From contig NZ_CP139418.1 in assembly GCF_034137685.1 (NCBI RefSeq), forward strand, positions 461,001-525,000: 64,000 nt of DNA, in the 5' to 3' direction. Position numbers and translations under genes: made by a program. The notes beneath the pieces are model-generated. The model searched no databases and was not told the DNA's origin. It saw only the letters and a program-made list of their open reading frames with translations. The first letter of the stretch is position 1; each line of letters opens with the position of its first letter. Source of the stretch: Streptococcus sp. S1. GTDB taxonomy: Bacteria > Bacillota > Bacilli > Lactobacillales > Streptococcaceae. This document shows positions 8,365 to 18,537 of the stretch, in pieces.

Positions 8365-9614
8365 TCGAGTTTTTGAAACAGCTCCCTCATTTAGAACACT
8401 ATGGAACACCGATCTATTTTATCTACCTCATTCTAGCTTTTTTGCCGATCTTTGTGGGCCTCTTTTTCAAAAAGAGATTTCCGATCTATGAAGGACTGGT
8501 GAGTCTGATCTTTATCATTTTGATGCTGACAGGTTCGAATCTCAAGCAAATTTATGCCCTGCTCTTTTACGTAGTCTGGCAAATCTTGATTGTGTATTCT
8601 TACAAGATCTATCGTCAGAAAGCGGACAATAAGTGGATTTTCTATCTTCATTCCTTCTTGTCTGTCTTGCCCCTGATCTTTGTTAAGGTAGAGCCAGCGA
8701 TCAAGAATGGGCACCAATCCTTGTTTGGATTTTTAGGGATTTCGTATTTAACCTTCCGAGCTGTCGGAATGATCATCGAAATGCGAGATGGTGTCTTGAA
8801 AGAATTCACACTCTGGGAATTCTTACGCTTTATGCTCTTTATGCCGACCTTCTCAAGTGGGCCGATTGATCGTTTCAAGCGTTTTAATGAGGATTATAAA
8901 GCCATTCCTGAGCGTGAAGAATTATTGGATATGTTGGAGCAAGCTGTTAAGTATATCATGTATGGCTTCCTTTATAAATTTATCCTAGCTCATATTTTTG
9001 GCCACTTATTATTAGGTCATGTGCAGACCTATGCCTTGTCTCAAGGTGGATTCTTCAATATCGGAACGCTGGGAGTCATGTATGTCTATGGCTTTGACCT
9101 CTTCTTTGACTTCGCGGGCTATTCGATGTTTGCTTTAGCAGCTTCCAATCTGATGGGGATTAAAAGTCCCATCAACTTTGATCGTCCCTTTAAATCACGT
9201 GACTTAAAGGAATTCTGGAATCGTTGGCATATGAGTTTATCTTTCTGGTTCCGTGATTTTGTCTTTATGCGTCTCGTGATGGTATTGATGCGCAATAAAG
9301 TATTCAAGAGCCGGATTACCACCTCAAATGTTGCCTATATTATCAATATGTTGGTTATGGGCTTCTGGCACGGGGTGACCTGGTACTACATCGCTTATGG
9401 GCTCTTCCATGGGCTTGGACTGGTCATCAATGATGCTTGGATTCGCAAGAAAAAGACCATCAATAAAGAAAGAAAAGCAAAAGGATTGGATCCTATACCG
9501 GATAATCGTTGGACCAAAGCTTTAGGGATCTTTATCACCTTTAACACAGTGATGCTGTCCTTCCTGATTTTCTCAGGATTCTTGGATCAACAATGGTTTC
9601 CAAAATTGAAATAA
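8361..9614 (+). CDS. dltB: D-alanyl transfer membrane protein DltB (MBOAT family)
   Basis: 417 residues, polytopic with about eleven membrane segments. It is a membrane-bound O-acyltransferase that takes D-alanine from DltC for export to lipoteichoic or wall teichoic acid. The MBOAT signature is clear: [21 protein letters not shown] followed by [19 protein letters not shown], whose His in FWHG is the conserved catalytic residue. It overlaps dltA by four bases and is followed after 15 bases (AAAAGGAGAA site) by dltC. Confidence 0.96.
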   Translation: MIEFLKQLPHLEHYGTPIYFIYLILAFLPIFVGLFFKKRFPIYEGLVSLIFIILMLTGSNLKQIYALLFYVVWQILIVYSYKIYRQKADNKWIFYLHSFLSVLPLIFVKVEPAIKNGHQSLFGFLGISYLTFRAVGMIIEMRDGVLKEFTLWEFLRFMLFMPTFSSGPIDRFKRFNEDYKAIPEREELLDMLEQAVKYIMYGFLYKFILAHIFGHLLLGHVQTYALSQGGFFNIGTLGVMYVYGFDLFFDFAGYSMFALAASNLMGIKSPINFDRPFKSRDLKEFWNRWHMSLSFWFRDFVFMRLVMVLMRNKVFKSRITTSNVAYIINMLVMGFWHGVTWYYIAYGLFHGLGLVINDAWIRKKKTINKERKAKGLDPIPDNRWTKALGIFITFNTVMLSFLIFSGFLDQQWFPKLK

Positions 9615-9629
9615 AAGGAGAATAGAAAA

Positions 9630-9869
9630 ATGGATGTAAAATCACAAGTAATTGAAATTATTGACGAATTGTTTATGGAAGATGTCTCAGACATGATGGA
9701 TGAGGATCTCTTTGATGCGGGTGTCCTTGATAGTATGGGGACAGTCGAATTGATTGTGGAACTGGAAAACCGCTTTGGCATCCGTGTTCCTGTATCTGAA
9801 TTTGGACGCGATGATTGGAATACTGCTAACAAGATCGTAGAAGGTGTAACGGAGCTTCAGAATGCTTAA
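9630..9869 (+). CDS. dltC: D-alanyl carrier protein DltC
   Basis: 79 residues, the usual length. It is an acyl-carrier-like four-helix protein. Ser35 in [11 protein letters not shown] is the 4'-phosphopantetheine attachment site. It accepts D-alanine from DltA and delivers it at DltB. It overlaps dltD by eight bases. Confidence 0.97.
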   Translation: MDVKSQVIEIIDELFMEDVSDMMDEDLFDAGVLDSMGTVELIVELENRFGIRVPVSEFGRDDWNTANKIVEGVTELQNA

Positions 9870-11130
9870 GCGTTTGTGGCTGATTTTAGGGCCCGTATTT
9901 TGCGCGCTCCTCATGGTGGCAGCTTTATTATTCTTTTATCCAATCAATCATAAGCACAACTATACCGAAGAGAAAAAAGCTGCGGTAAGTCTGAATGCAG
10001 AAGGATTCAAGAGTCGTACAAAGAAACAAGAAGCACTTTCTGATCCACAGCATCGCTTTGTTCCTTATTTCGGCTCCAGTGAATGGTTGCGTTTTGATGT
10101 GGTGCATCCAGCGGTTTTGGCTGAAAAATATGACCGCAATTACAGACCCTACTTTTTAGGAGAACGTGGTGCGGCTTCTTTGAACCAGTATTTTGGGATG
10201 CAACAGATTTTGCCAGAACTCAAGGACAATACAGCTGTTTATGTAGTTTCTCCGCAATGGTTCACCAAGAAGGGCTATGATTCCTCTGCCTTTCAACAAT
10301 TCTTTAATAGCGATCAGTTGAATAGCTTTATTGCCAATCACCAACAGGATGCTGCATCCCAGTATGCTGCAAAGCGTCTGTTACAACAGTATCCAAATGT
10401 CGCCTTTCAAAGTGTTGTAACGAACATTTCTCAAGGAAAGAAAATTTCCAGATTTGATCAGTCTTTGAACCAGCTTGTTTCCCACCTTGTCCAACGCGAA
10501 GATGCTTTGTTTAGTAATCTTGCAACGCGTACAAACGGGAATTACGATAAGAAGGTCAAAAAACGTCTACAAGATTTACCAGATCAATTCTCATATGAGA
10601 AATTGGAAGAAATTGCAACGGCTGAAGCAAAAGTCAAAACCAATAACAACGACCTTGGAATCAGCAATCATTTTTACAATACTCGTTTAAAAATGAAGTT
10701 GAAGAAACTAAAAGGTTTCCAAAAAAACGAATCCTATGTTCAATCTCCTGAGTACAATGACTTGCAGTTGGTTCTAGACCAGTTTGCTAAATCTCGGACC
10801 AATGTTATCTTTGTCATTCCTCCAGTTAATGCCAAATGGATGAAATACACAGGCTTGAGCCAAGAAAAGTATGAACAGGCTGTTCAAAAGATTCGTTACC
10901 AATTGGAAAGTCAAGGATTCACCAATATTGCAGACTTTTCTAAAGATGGTGGTCAGCCTTACTTTATGGAAGATACGATTCATATGGGATGGAATGGTTG
11001 GCTAGCCTTTGATAAAGCGGTCAATCCCTTTGTCACAAAGGCTGAAAAAGCACCAACTTACCATCTAAATGATCGCTTCTTCAGCAAAGACTGGGCCCAA
11101 TATAAAGGGACACCAGACGAATTTAAATAA
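9862..11130 (+). CDS. dltD: D-alanyl-lipoteichoic acid biosynthesis protein DltD
   Basis: 422 residues. One N-terminal membrane anchor (about residues 5-26) is followed by a large extracytoplasmic SGNH-hydrolase-like domain. [10 protein letters not shown] carries the catalytic Ser, and the [10 protein letters not shown] stretch near residue 370 holds the Asp-x-x-His pair. DltD works with DltB in D-alanine transfer on the outer face. It is the last gene of the operon. A weak hairpin without a long T-tract follows at about 11143-11173. Confidence 0.96.
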   Translation: MLKRLWLILGPVFCALLMVAALLFFYPINHKHNYTEEKKAAVSLNAEGFKSRTKKQEALSDPQHRFVPYFGSSEWLRFDVVHPAVLAEKYDRNYRPYFLGERGAASLNQYFGMQQILPELKDNTAVYVVSPQWFTKKGYDSSAFQQFFNSDQLNSFIANHQQDAASQYAAKRLLQQYPNVAFQSVVTNISQGKKISRFDQSLNQLVSHLVQREDALFSNLATRTNGNYDKKVKKRLQDLPDQFSYEKLEEIATAEAKVKTNNNDLGISNHFYNTRLKMKLKKLKGFQKNESYVQSPEYNDLQLVLDQFAKSRTNVIFVIPPVNAKWMKYTGLSQEKYEQAVQKIRYQLESQGFTNIADFSKDGGQPYFMEDTIHMGWNGWLAFDKAVNPFVTKAEKAPTYHLNDRFFSKDWAQYKGTPDEFK

Positions 11131-11170
11131 TGCTTGATCAAAGGGGGCAGGATCAAATCCTGGCTCCTTG

Positions 11171-11352
11171 ATTTGTGAGGAAAGTGACGAGAAAGTCACA
11201 AATAAGCAAGAGAGTTATCCACAGGTTGTGGGAAACTTCCTTGTAAATGGATGAAAGCAAGTCCTGATGCTGACGACGCTTCTTCTTTTGAGGGGGCAAA
11301 AGGTGAAAGTTATCCACATTTTTGTGGATAAGTGATAAAAAACAGTGGATAA
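11171..11352. repeat. DnaA-box cluster and nested inverted repeats
   Basis: Exact DnaA boxes TTATCCACA lie at 11215-11223 and 11310-11318, the exact reverse box TGTGGATAA at 11323-11331, and a one-mismatch reverse box (AGTGGATAA) at 11344-11352. The middle two form a head-to-head pair separated by four T. Just upstream an inverted repeat ATTTGTGA / TCACAAAT (11171-11178 and 11196-11203) encloses GTGAC / GTCAC. No dnaA gene is nearby. Confidence 0.75.
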
Positions 11353-11381
11353 GTCAGCTGGTTTGTGAAAAGGAGAATAGT

Positions 11382-11606
11382 GTGAAAAAATTTTGGTTTT
11401 ACGCAATCGTTCAAGGAATTGTGATCTTTTTTATTGTGGGTGGCATGACCTATGTACTTAGGGGAGATTTCTTTTTCCGCTACCTATCCCCTATTTTTGG
11501 ACTAGCAGCAGCTGTCTTGCGATTTGGGACGGCGACTTTAATGAAGGTGCTGGCACCCACTCTTTACGATGATCCCAAAAAGAAAGAAGAGAGCCACGAT
11601 AACTAA
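11382..11606 (+). CDS. Small membrane protein of unknown function
   Basis: 74 residues from a GTG at 11382 with AAAGGAGAA just upstream; a longer frame from 11322 would run back through a DnaA box and has no ribosome site. Two hydrophobic segments (about residues 5-24 and 33-55) with a short RGDFFFRY loop between them, then a charged tail DDPKKKEESHDN. No family recognised. It lies between the dlt operon and aspS. Confidence 0.65.
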   Translation: MKKFWFYAIVQGIVIFFIVGGMTYVLRGDFFFRYLSPIFGLAAAVLRFGTATLMKVLAPTLYDDPKKKEESHDN

Positions 11607-11703
11607 AGAAGTTGGTGACTGAAAAAGTTGAGCTAAAGGCTACTTTCTGCTGGTCTTTATGGTAAAATAGAAGGAAGAATATTAGTTTGGAGATTAATTA
11701 GAA

Positions 11704-13458
11704 ATGAAACGTTCAATGTATGCTGGACGTGTTCGTGAAGAACACATTGGAACTCGTATTACCTTGAAAGGATGGGTTAGCCGTCGTCGTGACTTGGGTG
11801 GTTTGATCTTTATCGATCTACGCGACCGCGAAGGAATCATGCAATTGGTGATCAATCCAGAAACAGTTAGTGCAGAAGTAATGGCTACAGCTGAAAGCAT
11901 CCGTAGTGAATATGTTGTAGAAGTGACAGGTCTTGTGGAAGCTCGTGAACAAGCTAATCCAAACTTGCCTACAGGAGCAGTAGAACTCAAGGTAGAAGCT
12001 ATTACGGTTCTCAATACTGCCAAAACAACACCATTTGAAATCAAGGACGGAATCGAAGCCAATGATGATACCCGTCTTCGTTACCGCTACTTAGACCTTC
12101 GTCGTCCTGAGATGTTGGAAAACCTCAAACTCCGTGCAAAAGTAACCCATTCAATCCGCAATTACTTGGATGAATTAGAATTTATTGATGTGGAAACACC
12201 GTTTCTTTCTAAGTCAACTCCAGAAGGAGCACGTGACTACTTGGTTCCTTCCCGTGTCAATAAGGGTCATTTCTATGCCCTTCCACAAAGTCCTCAGATT
12301 ACAAAACAATTATTGATGAATGCCGGTTTTGATCGCTATTATCAAATCGTGAAGTGTTTCCGTGATGAGGATTTACGGGGAGACCGTCAACCTGAGTTTA
12401 CACAGGTCGACTTGGAAACTTCTTTCTTGAGTGATCAAGAAATCCAGGATATCACAGAAGGCTTGATTGCACGTGTCATGAAAGAAACCAAGGGAATTGA
12501 AGTAACACTCCCATTCCCACGGATGAATTATGATGATGCGATGGCCTTGTATGGTTCAGATAAACCAGATACACGTTTTGAAATGTTGCTACAAGACTTG
12601 ACAGAACTTGTCAAGGGTGTAGATTTCAAAGTCTTCTCAGAAGCTCCGGCTGTTAAGGCAATTGTCGTTAAAGGTGCAGCAGATCATTACTCTCGTAAAG
12701 ATATCGATAAATTGACAGAAGTTGCGAAGCAATACGGTGCAAAAGGTCTTGCTTGGGTGAAATATGCTGAGGGTACTTTGAACGGTCCTGTTGCGAAGTT
12801 CTTGACAGACTTGACAAGTGACTTGACAGCTGCTTTACAGTTAGAAGACAAAGATCTAGTTCTCTTTGTAGCGGATACTCTTGAAGTAGCCAATGCAACG
12901 CTTGGTGCTTTGCGTGTTCGTCTTGCGAAAGAACTTGACTTGATTGACAACAATCAATACAACTTCCTTTGGGTAGTGGATTGGCCAATGTTTGAATGGT
13001 CTGAAGAAGAAGGCCGTTATATGTCTGCTCACCATCCATTTACACTCCCACAAGCTGAAACAGAGCATGAATTGGAAGGCGATCTTTCAAAAGTTCGAGC
13101 AATTGCCTATGATATCGTCTTAAATGGGTATGAATTAGGTGGAGGAAGCCTACGGATTAATCATAAAGACTTGCAAGAACGGATGTTTAAGGCGCTTGGA
13201 TTTACAGCAGAAGCTGCGAATGAACAATTTGGTTTCTTGTTGGAAGCTATGGATTACGGTTTCCCACCACATGGAGGATTGGCGCTTGGCTTGGACCGCT
13301 TCGTGATGCTTCTTGCTGGTGAGGATAATATTCGGGAAGTAATTGCCTTTCCTAAGAATAACAAGGCGACAGATCCAATGACACAAGCTCCTTCTGTCGT
13401 TTCTGAAAAGCAATTGGATGAGTTAAATCTTCAAGTAGAAGTAGCAGAGCAAGAATAG
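11704..13458 (+). CDS. aspS: Aspartyl-tRNA synthetase
   Basis: 584 residues, bacterial type. The N-terminal OB-fold anticodon domain comprises the first ~110 residues ([22 protein letters not shown]). The class II catalytic core carries motif 2 ([18 protein letters not shown]) and motif 3 ([12 protein letters not shown]). The inserted GAD domain of bacterial AspRS lies between them, about residues 290-420. It charges tRNA-Asp in the cytoplasm. An extended -10 TGGTAAAAT (TAAAAT at 11663-11668) precedes the gene. No T-box leader is visible and hisS is not adjacent within the window. Confidence 0.97.
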   Translation: MKRSMYAGRVREEHIGTRITLKGWVSRRRDLGGLIFIDLRDREGIMQLVINPETVSAEVMATAESIRSEYVVEVTGLVEAREQANPNLPTGAVELKVEAITVLNTAKTTPFEIKDGIEANDDTRLRYRYLDLRRPEMLENLKLRAKVTHSIRNYLDELEFIDVETPFLSKSTPEGARDYLVPSRVNKGHFYALPQSPQITKQLLMNAGFDRYYQIVKCFRDEDLRGDRQPEFTQVDLETSFLSDQEIQDITEGLIARVMKETKGIEVTLPFPRMNYDDAMALYGSDKPDTRFEMLLQDLTELVKGVDFKVFSEAPAVKAIVVKGAADHYSRKDIDKLTEVAKQYGAKGLAWVKYAEGTLNGPVAKFLTDLTSDLTAALQLEDKDLVLFVADTLEVANATLGALRVRLAKELDLIDNNQYNFLWVVDWPMFEWSEEEGRYMSAHHPFTLPQAETEHELEGDLSKVRAIAYDIVLNGYELGGGSLRINHKDLQERMFKALGFTAEAANEQFGFLLEAMDYGFPPHGGLALGLDRFVMLLAGEDNIREVIAFPKNNKATDPMTQAPSVVSEKQLDELNLQVEVAEQE

Positions 13459-13465
13459 GACAAGA

Positions 13466-13516
13466 GAGAAAAGGGAACGTCTAGGAATCAGTTGCTCTAA
13501 GATTTTCCTTTTCTTC
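13466..13516 (+). terminator. Possible weak terminator after aspS
   Basis: An imperfect stem pairs AGAAAAGGGAA with a later TTTTCCTTTTCT across a loop of about 28 bases. The T-tract is broken, so termination may be partial. Confidence 0.3.
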
Positions 13517-13533
13517 TAATCGATGGATTGAAA

Positions 13534-14475
13534 ATGAAAAAAACTCGCTTTCATAAGCTATTTCGCTATCATGTGCGGCGACTAGCTTATAACATTAAAT
13601 TATTGCGTGTGCTGAAGAGCATCTCCCGTGAGAAATACGATGAAAAAGTGTCAGCTTCCTTGCTGTATGGTTTTCTATCAGCGATTGCCGTCAACTTCTT
13701 CTTTCAACCAGGACATGTATACTCCAGCGGTGCAACAGGTCTAGCTCAGATTTTATCTGTTCTGAGCCAACGCTTTATTGGCTTTACGATTCCCGTTTCC
13801 TTAACCTTTTATGCCATCAATATCCCTTTGATGATTGTGGCTTGGTATCAAATTGGCCATAAATTTACCATCTTTACCTTTATTACGGTTTCGATGAGTT
13901 CCCTCTTTATTCAGTTCGTGCCAGTGGTAACTTTGACCAATGACCCGATCATGAATGCCCTATTTGGTGGGGTTGTCATGGGAACAGGGATTGGTTTTGC
14001 TCTTCGGAACAACATTTCCAGTGGGGGAACGGATATTGTCAGTTTGACGATTCGAAAACGGACAGGAAAGAATGTCGGCAGCATCTCTTTTTTGGTCAAC
14101 GGGACCATTATGTTGATTGCTGGTCTGACTTTTGGTTGGAATTATGCTCTTTACTCTATGATTACCATCTTCGTATCGAGTCGAGTAACGGATGCTGTCT
14201 TTACCAAGCAAAAACGAATGCAGGCAATGATCGTAACGAGCCAGCCAGATGCCATTATTGAAAAGATTCATAAAAAATTGCATCGTGGAGCGACTATTAT
14301 CCACAATGCAGAAGTAACCTATAACCACCAGGAAAAAGCGGTTCTGCTGACAGTTATTACGCGTGCAGAGTTTAATGAATTCAAATATATTATGAAAAAC
14401 GCTGATCCTCAGGCTTTTATCACCATTTCAGAAAACGTTCATATCATTGGACGCTTTGTGGAAACAGAAGAATAA
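13534..14475 (+). CDS. YitT-family membrane protein (DUF161/DUF2179)
   Basis: 313 residues from the ATG at 13534; an in-frame TTG six bases earlier is less likely. Five to six membrane segments occupy residues 45-225, including the repeated half-motifs of the family (PGHVYSSGATGLAQIL and NNISSGGTDIVSLTI). A soluble C-terminal DUF2179 domain of about 85 residues follows (MQAMIVTSQPDAI). Transport substrate and role are unknown for the family. A very strong terminator follows. Confidence 0.9.
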   Translation: MKKTRFHKLFRYHVRRLAYNIKLLRVLKSISREKYDEKVSASLLYGFLSAIAVNFFFQPGHVYSSGATGLAQILSVLSQRFIGFTIPVSLTFYAINIPLMIVAWYQIGHKFTIFTFITVSMSSLFIQFVPVVTLTNDPIMNALFGGVVMGTGIGFALRNNISSGGTDIVSLTIRKRTGKNVGSISFLVNGTIMLIAGLTFGWNYALYSMITIFVSSRVTDAVFTKQKRMQAMIVTSQPDAIIEKIHKKLHRGATIIHNAEVTYNHQEKAVLLTVITRAEFNEFKYIMKNADPQAFITISENVHIIGRFVETEE

Positions 14476-14476
14476 A

Positions 14477-14510
14477 AATAAGGTCACCACATTGTGGTGA
14501 CCTTATTTTG
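14477..14510. terminator. Bidirectional terminator between the yitT-type gene and pulA
   Basis: Perfect 14-base-pair stem AATAAGGTCACCAC / GTGGTGACCTTATT with a three-base loop, T-tracts on both strands. It reaches into the stop codon of the minus-strand pullulanase gene. Confidence 0.95.
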
Positions 14511-16578
14511 TTGATTCAGTTTCGTGGAGAAGGAGCCAACTATGAGCAGATATAGAAAGTTCCTTTCCTTTAGGAATAGGCGTTTTTAGATTGGCATGAG
14601 GATAGGCAAATAACAGCTGACTATCGCTCGGATGTTGATAGGTCTGTTCTTGATCGCCGATATTGACGAGAATCGTTATTTTTTCACGATTTTTTTCAAT
14701 CGTGTAGATCAAATGATGTTCAGACAACCATTTGACATCACAGTAGTCGCGAATCTCTTGCCCTTTTTTCAAATGAAGGAGTGGCTGTGACTTCCGATAA
14801 GCAATCAATTCTTCAAGAAAAGCAATTTCTTCTTGGCATTTTGAAAGGGATGTCCAGTCCAATTGGTTGAGACTATCTGGCAAGTTATAGGTGTTATCTT
14901 CGAGCCCTTTTGTGCGGTAATGTTCTTGGCCAGCAAGGATAAAAGGCACTCCTTGAGATAATAGTACCAAATGAAGCGCGAGGCGTGAGAGAGCTTTTCG
15001 ATCTTCTAGACGAATCTCTTCCTTTTCAAGTTGGAAATAATCAAAAACAGTTGCATTGTCATGACATTCGACGTACTGAATGGCTTGTTGAGGTTGGGTG
15101 AAATGAGCAGGTCCTAGCTTCCCGACATTTGCTGTTAGAATGTTAGCAAAATCATTTGCAGGATGTTGACTCTCACGACGGTGACCGGCTACAAGTGTTC
15201 TCTTGACCGTATCCCGGAAGTTATCACTGAAAAAGCCAAAGGCCGGTAATCGTTTCGCGTTGTACTGGTGAGCGAGCTGTTCTTCAGAGAGGCCTGTATC
15301 CATCTTCCACCCTTCGCCATAGAGATAGATGTTAGGATAGAGTTCACGGAGTTCTTCTGCAATCTCTGTCATGGTTGGAATGTCTAGGATTCCCATCAAA
15401 TCAAAGCGAAAACCATCAAAGCCGTAGAGGGAAACCCATTGTTTGAGGGATTGCTTAATATACTGTCTCACCATGGAGCGTTCACTTGCCACGTCATTTC
15501 CACAGAAGGTTCCATTGGTCCGCTCTCCCTCTGCATTATAGCGGTAGAAATAACCAGGAACGATCTGTTCAAAAGCGTATTCATCTGCCTTGTAGACGTG
15601 ATTGTAGACTACATCCATGATGACACTCAGATTGGCCTGATGATAGGTGTCAATGGTGTCTTGGAGCTCCAGGATTCGCGCATAAGGATCGTTAGGATCG
15701 CTCGCATAGCTTCCTTCTGGAACATTGTATTGGACAGGATCATAGCCCCAGTTGTAGGCTTTCCATTGATCCTCTTCATCGACACTACCGAAATCGTAGA
15801 CAGGAAGTAACTGTACATGGGTAATTCCCAGTTTTTGAAGGTAATCAAATCCAAGGACCTGGCCATTGAGTTGGGGCGACTCTGTCAAGCCTTTAAACTT
15901 ACCCGGGTGTTTAAAGCCAGCCTCTTTTTGGACAGAGAAATCACGAACACTCATCTCGTAGATGATCGCTTCTGTCGGGTCTAATTGACGAGTGGCACGC
16001 GTGATAGGACGTGTGATCTTCTTCCGGTCGATGACGAAGCTATCTCCAGAGTTCGCCAAAGAGGATAGAGCATAGGGATCGTGAATCCGACGTTCTAGGC
16101 CATTGACACGAAACTCATAGTGGTAGGCCGCTCCTTCCCAATCCCCTTTGAGTACGAGTTCCCAGACACCGTTTTCCGTACGATTCATTGGATAGACCTG
16201 ATCTTCGATATGAAGGGTCACGTTTTGCGAAATGGGTGCCCAGAATTTAAATTGCGTCTGACTTGATGTGTAGAAACTTCCTAGATCTTCTCCACTATAG
16301 GTGAAGGTTTGATCAAAAATGGGTTTGCGAACAATTTGACGATAGTGGAGAATAGAAGAATTTCCAGCAGCATCGTAGATGGTGTACTCTTCTCCAAGTT
16401 CAAGCGGAATAGGGCTTAAGAAATAGTCTCCTGTATCAGTCGCTCCACTTGACGTTTTGACAGGGATTAAGGCAAGACGACCTTGGTTTGTTTCCAAATA
16501 AAAAGGAAGGATATGCTCCTCTCCTTTTTGGATACGAATCAGGTCTTGGTCATCTAAATAAGCAGTAAATGAAGACAT
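14503..16578 (-). CDS. pulA: Type I pullulanase (glycogen/maltodextrin debranching enzyme)
   Basis: 691 residues, cytoplasmic (no signal peptide, no LPXTG), so distinct from the large surface pullulanase SpuA. It hydrolyses alpha-1,6 branches. A CBM48-type beta-sandwich (about residues 90-160: FKFWAPISQNVTLHIE) precedes the GH13 barrel. Type I marker YNWGYDP is present, as are catalytic regions GFRFDLMGI (nucleophile Asp), YLYGEGW (acid/base Glu) and VECHDN (third Asp). It sits eight bases downstream of malR, so it is probably the last gene of the malX operon or of a malA-malR-pulA transcript. Confidence 0.93.
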   Translation of the reverse strand: MSSFTAYLDDQDLIRIQKGEEHILPFYLETNQGRLALIPVKTSSGATDTGDYFLSPIPLELGEEYTIYDAAGNSSILHYRQIVRKPIFDQTFTYSGEDLGSFYTSSQTQFKFWAPISQNVTLHIEDQVYPMNRTENGVWELVLKGDWEGAAYHYEFRVNGLERRIHDPYALSSLANSGDSFVIDRKKITRPITRATRQLDPTEAIIYEMSVRDFSVQKEAGFKHPGKFKGLTESPQLNGQVLGFDYLQKLGITHVQLLPVYDFGSVDEEDQWKAYNWGYDPVQYNVPEGSYASDPNDPYARILELQDTIDTYHQANLSVIMDVVYNHVYKADEYAFEQIVPGYFYRYNAEGERTNGTFCGNDVASERSMVRQYIKQSLKQWVSLYGFDGFRFDLMGILDIPTMTEIAEELRELYPNIYLYGEGWKMDTGLSEEQLAHQYNAKRLPAFGFFSDNFRDTVKRTLVAGHRRESQHPANDFANILTANVGKLGPAHFTQPQQAIQYVECHDNATVFDYFQLEKEEIRLEDRKALSRLALHLVLLSQGVPFILAGQEHYRTKGLEDNTYNLPDSLNQLDWTSLSKCQEEIAFLEELIAYRKSQPLLHLKKGQEIRDYCDVKWLSEHHLIYTIEKNREKITILVNIGDQEQTYQHPSDSQLLFAYPHANLKTPIPKGKELSISAHSWLLLHETESTK

Positions 16579-16586
16579 AGAGACTC

Positions 16587-17570
16587 CTAAAGTTTCGTAA
16601 TGGTATGGTCAATCAATTGACGGTAGCAAACGGTTTTTCCTTCTTTATGATCCTTGATAATTTGTAGAATTGTCCGAACAGATTCACGTCCGAGTTCCAC
16701 CGCATTGATGTCAATATAGGCTTCAATATCGAGTCGTGGCTTGATCGAATCAAAGGAAATAATCGGGATTGTCAGCTGGTGTTCTAATAGGTATTGGCGC
16801 ACCCCTTCAGCAACGAGAATATCGGTTGTCATGATAGCATCTAACTCTGCTAGGGGAAGGCTCTCCATCATTTGATAAGAATTGTCTTCCAACATAAAAC
16901 CAAATGAAAAATGAACAAGTTTTTCATCGAGAGGAACCCCTGCTTTTTGGAGAGCTTCTTTATAACCTTCGTAGCGGTCTTGGGATACAAACAGCTCTTT
17001 GTTTCCCCCGATAAAAGCAATTTTTCGATAGTTTTGTTGAATGAAATAATCCGTCGCATCAAATGCAGCCTTAATATTATCATTATCCACTAGCGATACA
17101 AAAGGAGAAGCTGCCTTTCCAAGGATGAGGAAGGGGAACTTGTCTTTGATCGCAAAGTCAACGAGGGGGTCATTCGGGTTGGAATAAAGGAAAATCAAAC
17201 CATCTACACGATTTCCGTAGATGAGTTGTTTGAGGTTGTTGAGCCGACGTTCTTCATTTTGCCCCGTACAGATTTGGATGGCATAATCATTGTCTGAAGC
17301 GATCTGGGTAATCCCTCTTAAAACAGTTGGGAAGAAAGGATTCTGGTAGAAAACGTCACTATCGATTGGAAGGACTAAAGCAATGACTTGACTAGATTGA
17401 CTGACAAGACTACGAGCATTAAGATTGGGATGATAGTCCAGTTCGACCATAGCCTCACGGACACGTTTTTTTGTTTCATCACTAATCGTGGATTTATTTT
17501 GGATGACGCGCGTGACAGTTGAAGGCGCGACGCCAGCGAGTTTCGCCACATCTTTGATGGTAACACGCAT
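16587..17570 (-). CDS. malR: Maltose operon repressor MalR (LacI family)
   Basis: 327 residues. N-terminal LacI-type helix-turn-helix TIKDVAKLAGVAPSTVTRVI, then a hinge with HPNLNARSL and a periplasmic-binding-like sugar domain. It should repress the mal genes by binding CGCAAACGTTTTCGC-like operators when maltodextrin is absent; such sites lie in both promoters between malX and malQ. An AGGAGG ribosome site lies in the 11-base gap after malA. Confidence 0.93.
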   Translation of the reverse strand: MRVTIKDVAKLAGVAPSTVTRVIQNKSTISDETKKRVREAMVELDYHPNLNARSLVSQSSQVIALVLPIDSDVFYQNPFFPTVLRGITQIASDNDYAIQICTGQNEERRLNNLKQLIYGNRVDGLIFLYSNPNDPLVDFAIKDKFPFLILGKAASPFVSLVDNDNIKAAFDATDYFIQQNYRKIAFIGGNKELFVSQDRYEGYKEALQKAGVPLDEKLVHFSFGFMLEDNSYQMMESLPLAELDAIMTTDILVAEGVRQYLLEHQLTIPIISFDSIKPRLDIEAYIDINAVELGRESVRTILQIIKDHKEGKTVCYRQLIDHTITKL

Positions 17571-17581
17571 GAGAAAACCTC

Positions 17582-18394
17582 CTAGCGGTGATAGTCTGGA
17601 TCACGGAAGTGGGTCTTATAAAATACCATAGCAAGATAGAGTACAAATAAGACATTTTGGATCATGATCGTCGTAGTAAATACTTGATGGAATAGTAAAC
17701 TGATGAGGACACTTAGTAAAATAGGGAGTCCCAAGCAATTCAGAATACAATTGAAACATTCCTTGAAAGTTTGTAGTGAAAAGAGTCGAGATTTTCGTGT
17801 CAAGTAGAGGAAGAAAGATGCCCCTACGATGAGAATCAAATAATTGACTGTCGATAAGAAGCCAGAGAAAATCACGAGAAAGAGACTGACAGGGAGTCGA
17901 TTTTCACGGAACCAATCGCTAGAGATAGCTTGAGTGAAGCTTTTTTTATCCCGGAGGCTCTCTTGATTGATAGCCTGGTATGAGATTGTAGCGAGTTCTT
18001 TATTTTCTTTTGAGATGATCAACTGTTTGCGATCAAAATGGAGTGTTAACTCCTTGCCCTCACTCGCCTTTGATTCTTGGCCTAAGACAACCTGTCCTTT
18101 TGAAGTCTTGTGTACAGGGTTAGTCCCTGTATAGGTGAGCTCTTGGTCTTTGATCACGACGTGTTCTTGGATATCTTTCATCACGTCTGTTGACAAAGGA
18201 TCAAACACATCACTGACAAAGGTTGTCAAAGGATAGGTTTTGAGTTGAGCATTTTGAAGAGCCACTGGTATTAGTGTGATAGAGATCAGAAAGAAAGATG
18301 TAAAAATCATTTGGAACCAGCTCAGTTTTTTGCGGTTTGCAAAAGAAGAGCGGAAATTGAAGATACTTGCGAAATAATTAAAAGGATAGGGCAT
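17582..18394 (-). CDS. malA: MalA, maltodextrin-locus membrane protein (DUF1189)
   Basis: 270 residues with about five membrane segments (one near residues 30-50, the rest after residue 165). Between them lies an extracytoplasmic region of about 110 residues. It matches the MalA/DUF1189 protein that sits between malD (malG) and malR in streptococcal maltose loci. Biochemical role unknown. It starts 144 bases after malG, behind a hairpin, so it may have its own promoter. Confidence 0.85.
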   Translation of the reverse strand: MPYPFNYFASIFNFRSSFANRKKLSWFQMIFTSFFLISITLIPVALQNAQLKTYPLTTFVSDVFDPLSTDVMKDIQEHVVIKDQELTYTGTNPVHKTSKGQVVLGQESKASEGKELTLHFDRKQLIISKENKELATISYQAINQESLRDKKSFTQAISSDWFRENRLPVSLFLVIFSGFLSTVNYLILIVGASFFLYLTRKSRLFSLQTFKECFNCILNCLGLPILLSVLISLLFHQVFTTTIMIQNVLFVLYLAMVFYKTHFRDPDYHR

Positions 18395-18467
18395 AAGATG
18401 ACCTTTCTAAACATAAGAGTATCAGAAACGCAAAGAGAAATCTCTTTGATTGATTTTATTCTTAACG

Positions 18468-18499
18468 AAGGGTAGTAAAGCATCCACCATACTACCCTT
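18468..18499 (-). terminator. Hairpin between malG and malA
   Basis: Ten-base-pair stem AAGGGTAGTA / TACTACCCTT with a 12-base loop and no clear T-tract on the minus strand. It may be a partial terminator or an mRNA-stabilising hairpin that lowers malA-malR-pulA expression relative to malG. Confidence 0.5.
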
Positions 18500-18537
18500 A
18501 ACTTAAAAATAAAATGTGTTTGAAATAAGGTTCTATT

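Noticed and set aside
11322..11381. Longer N-terminus for the small membrane protein
   Set aside because: The extension lies in the DnaA-box repeats and lacks a ribosome site; the GTG at 11382 has one.
14297..14305. Further exact DnaA box TTATCCACA
   Set aside because: Single copy within the yitT-type coding sequence; one such hit is expected by chance.
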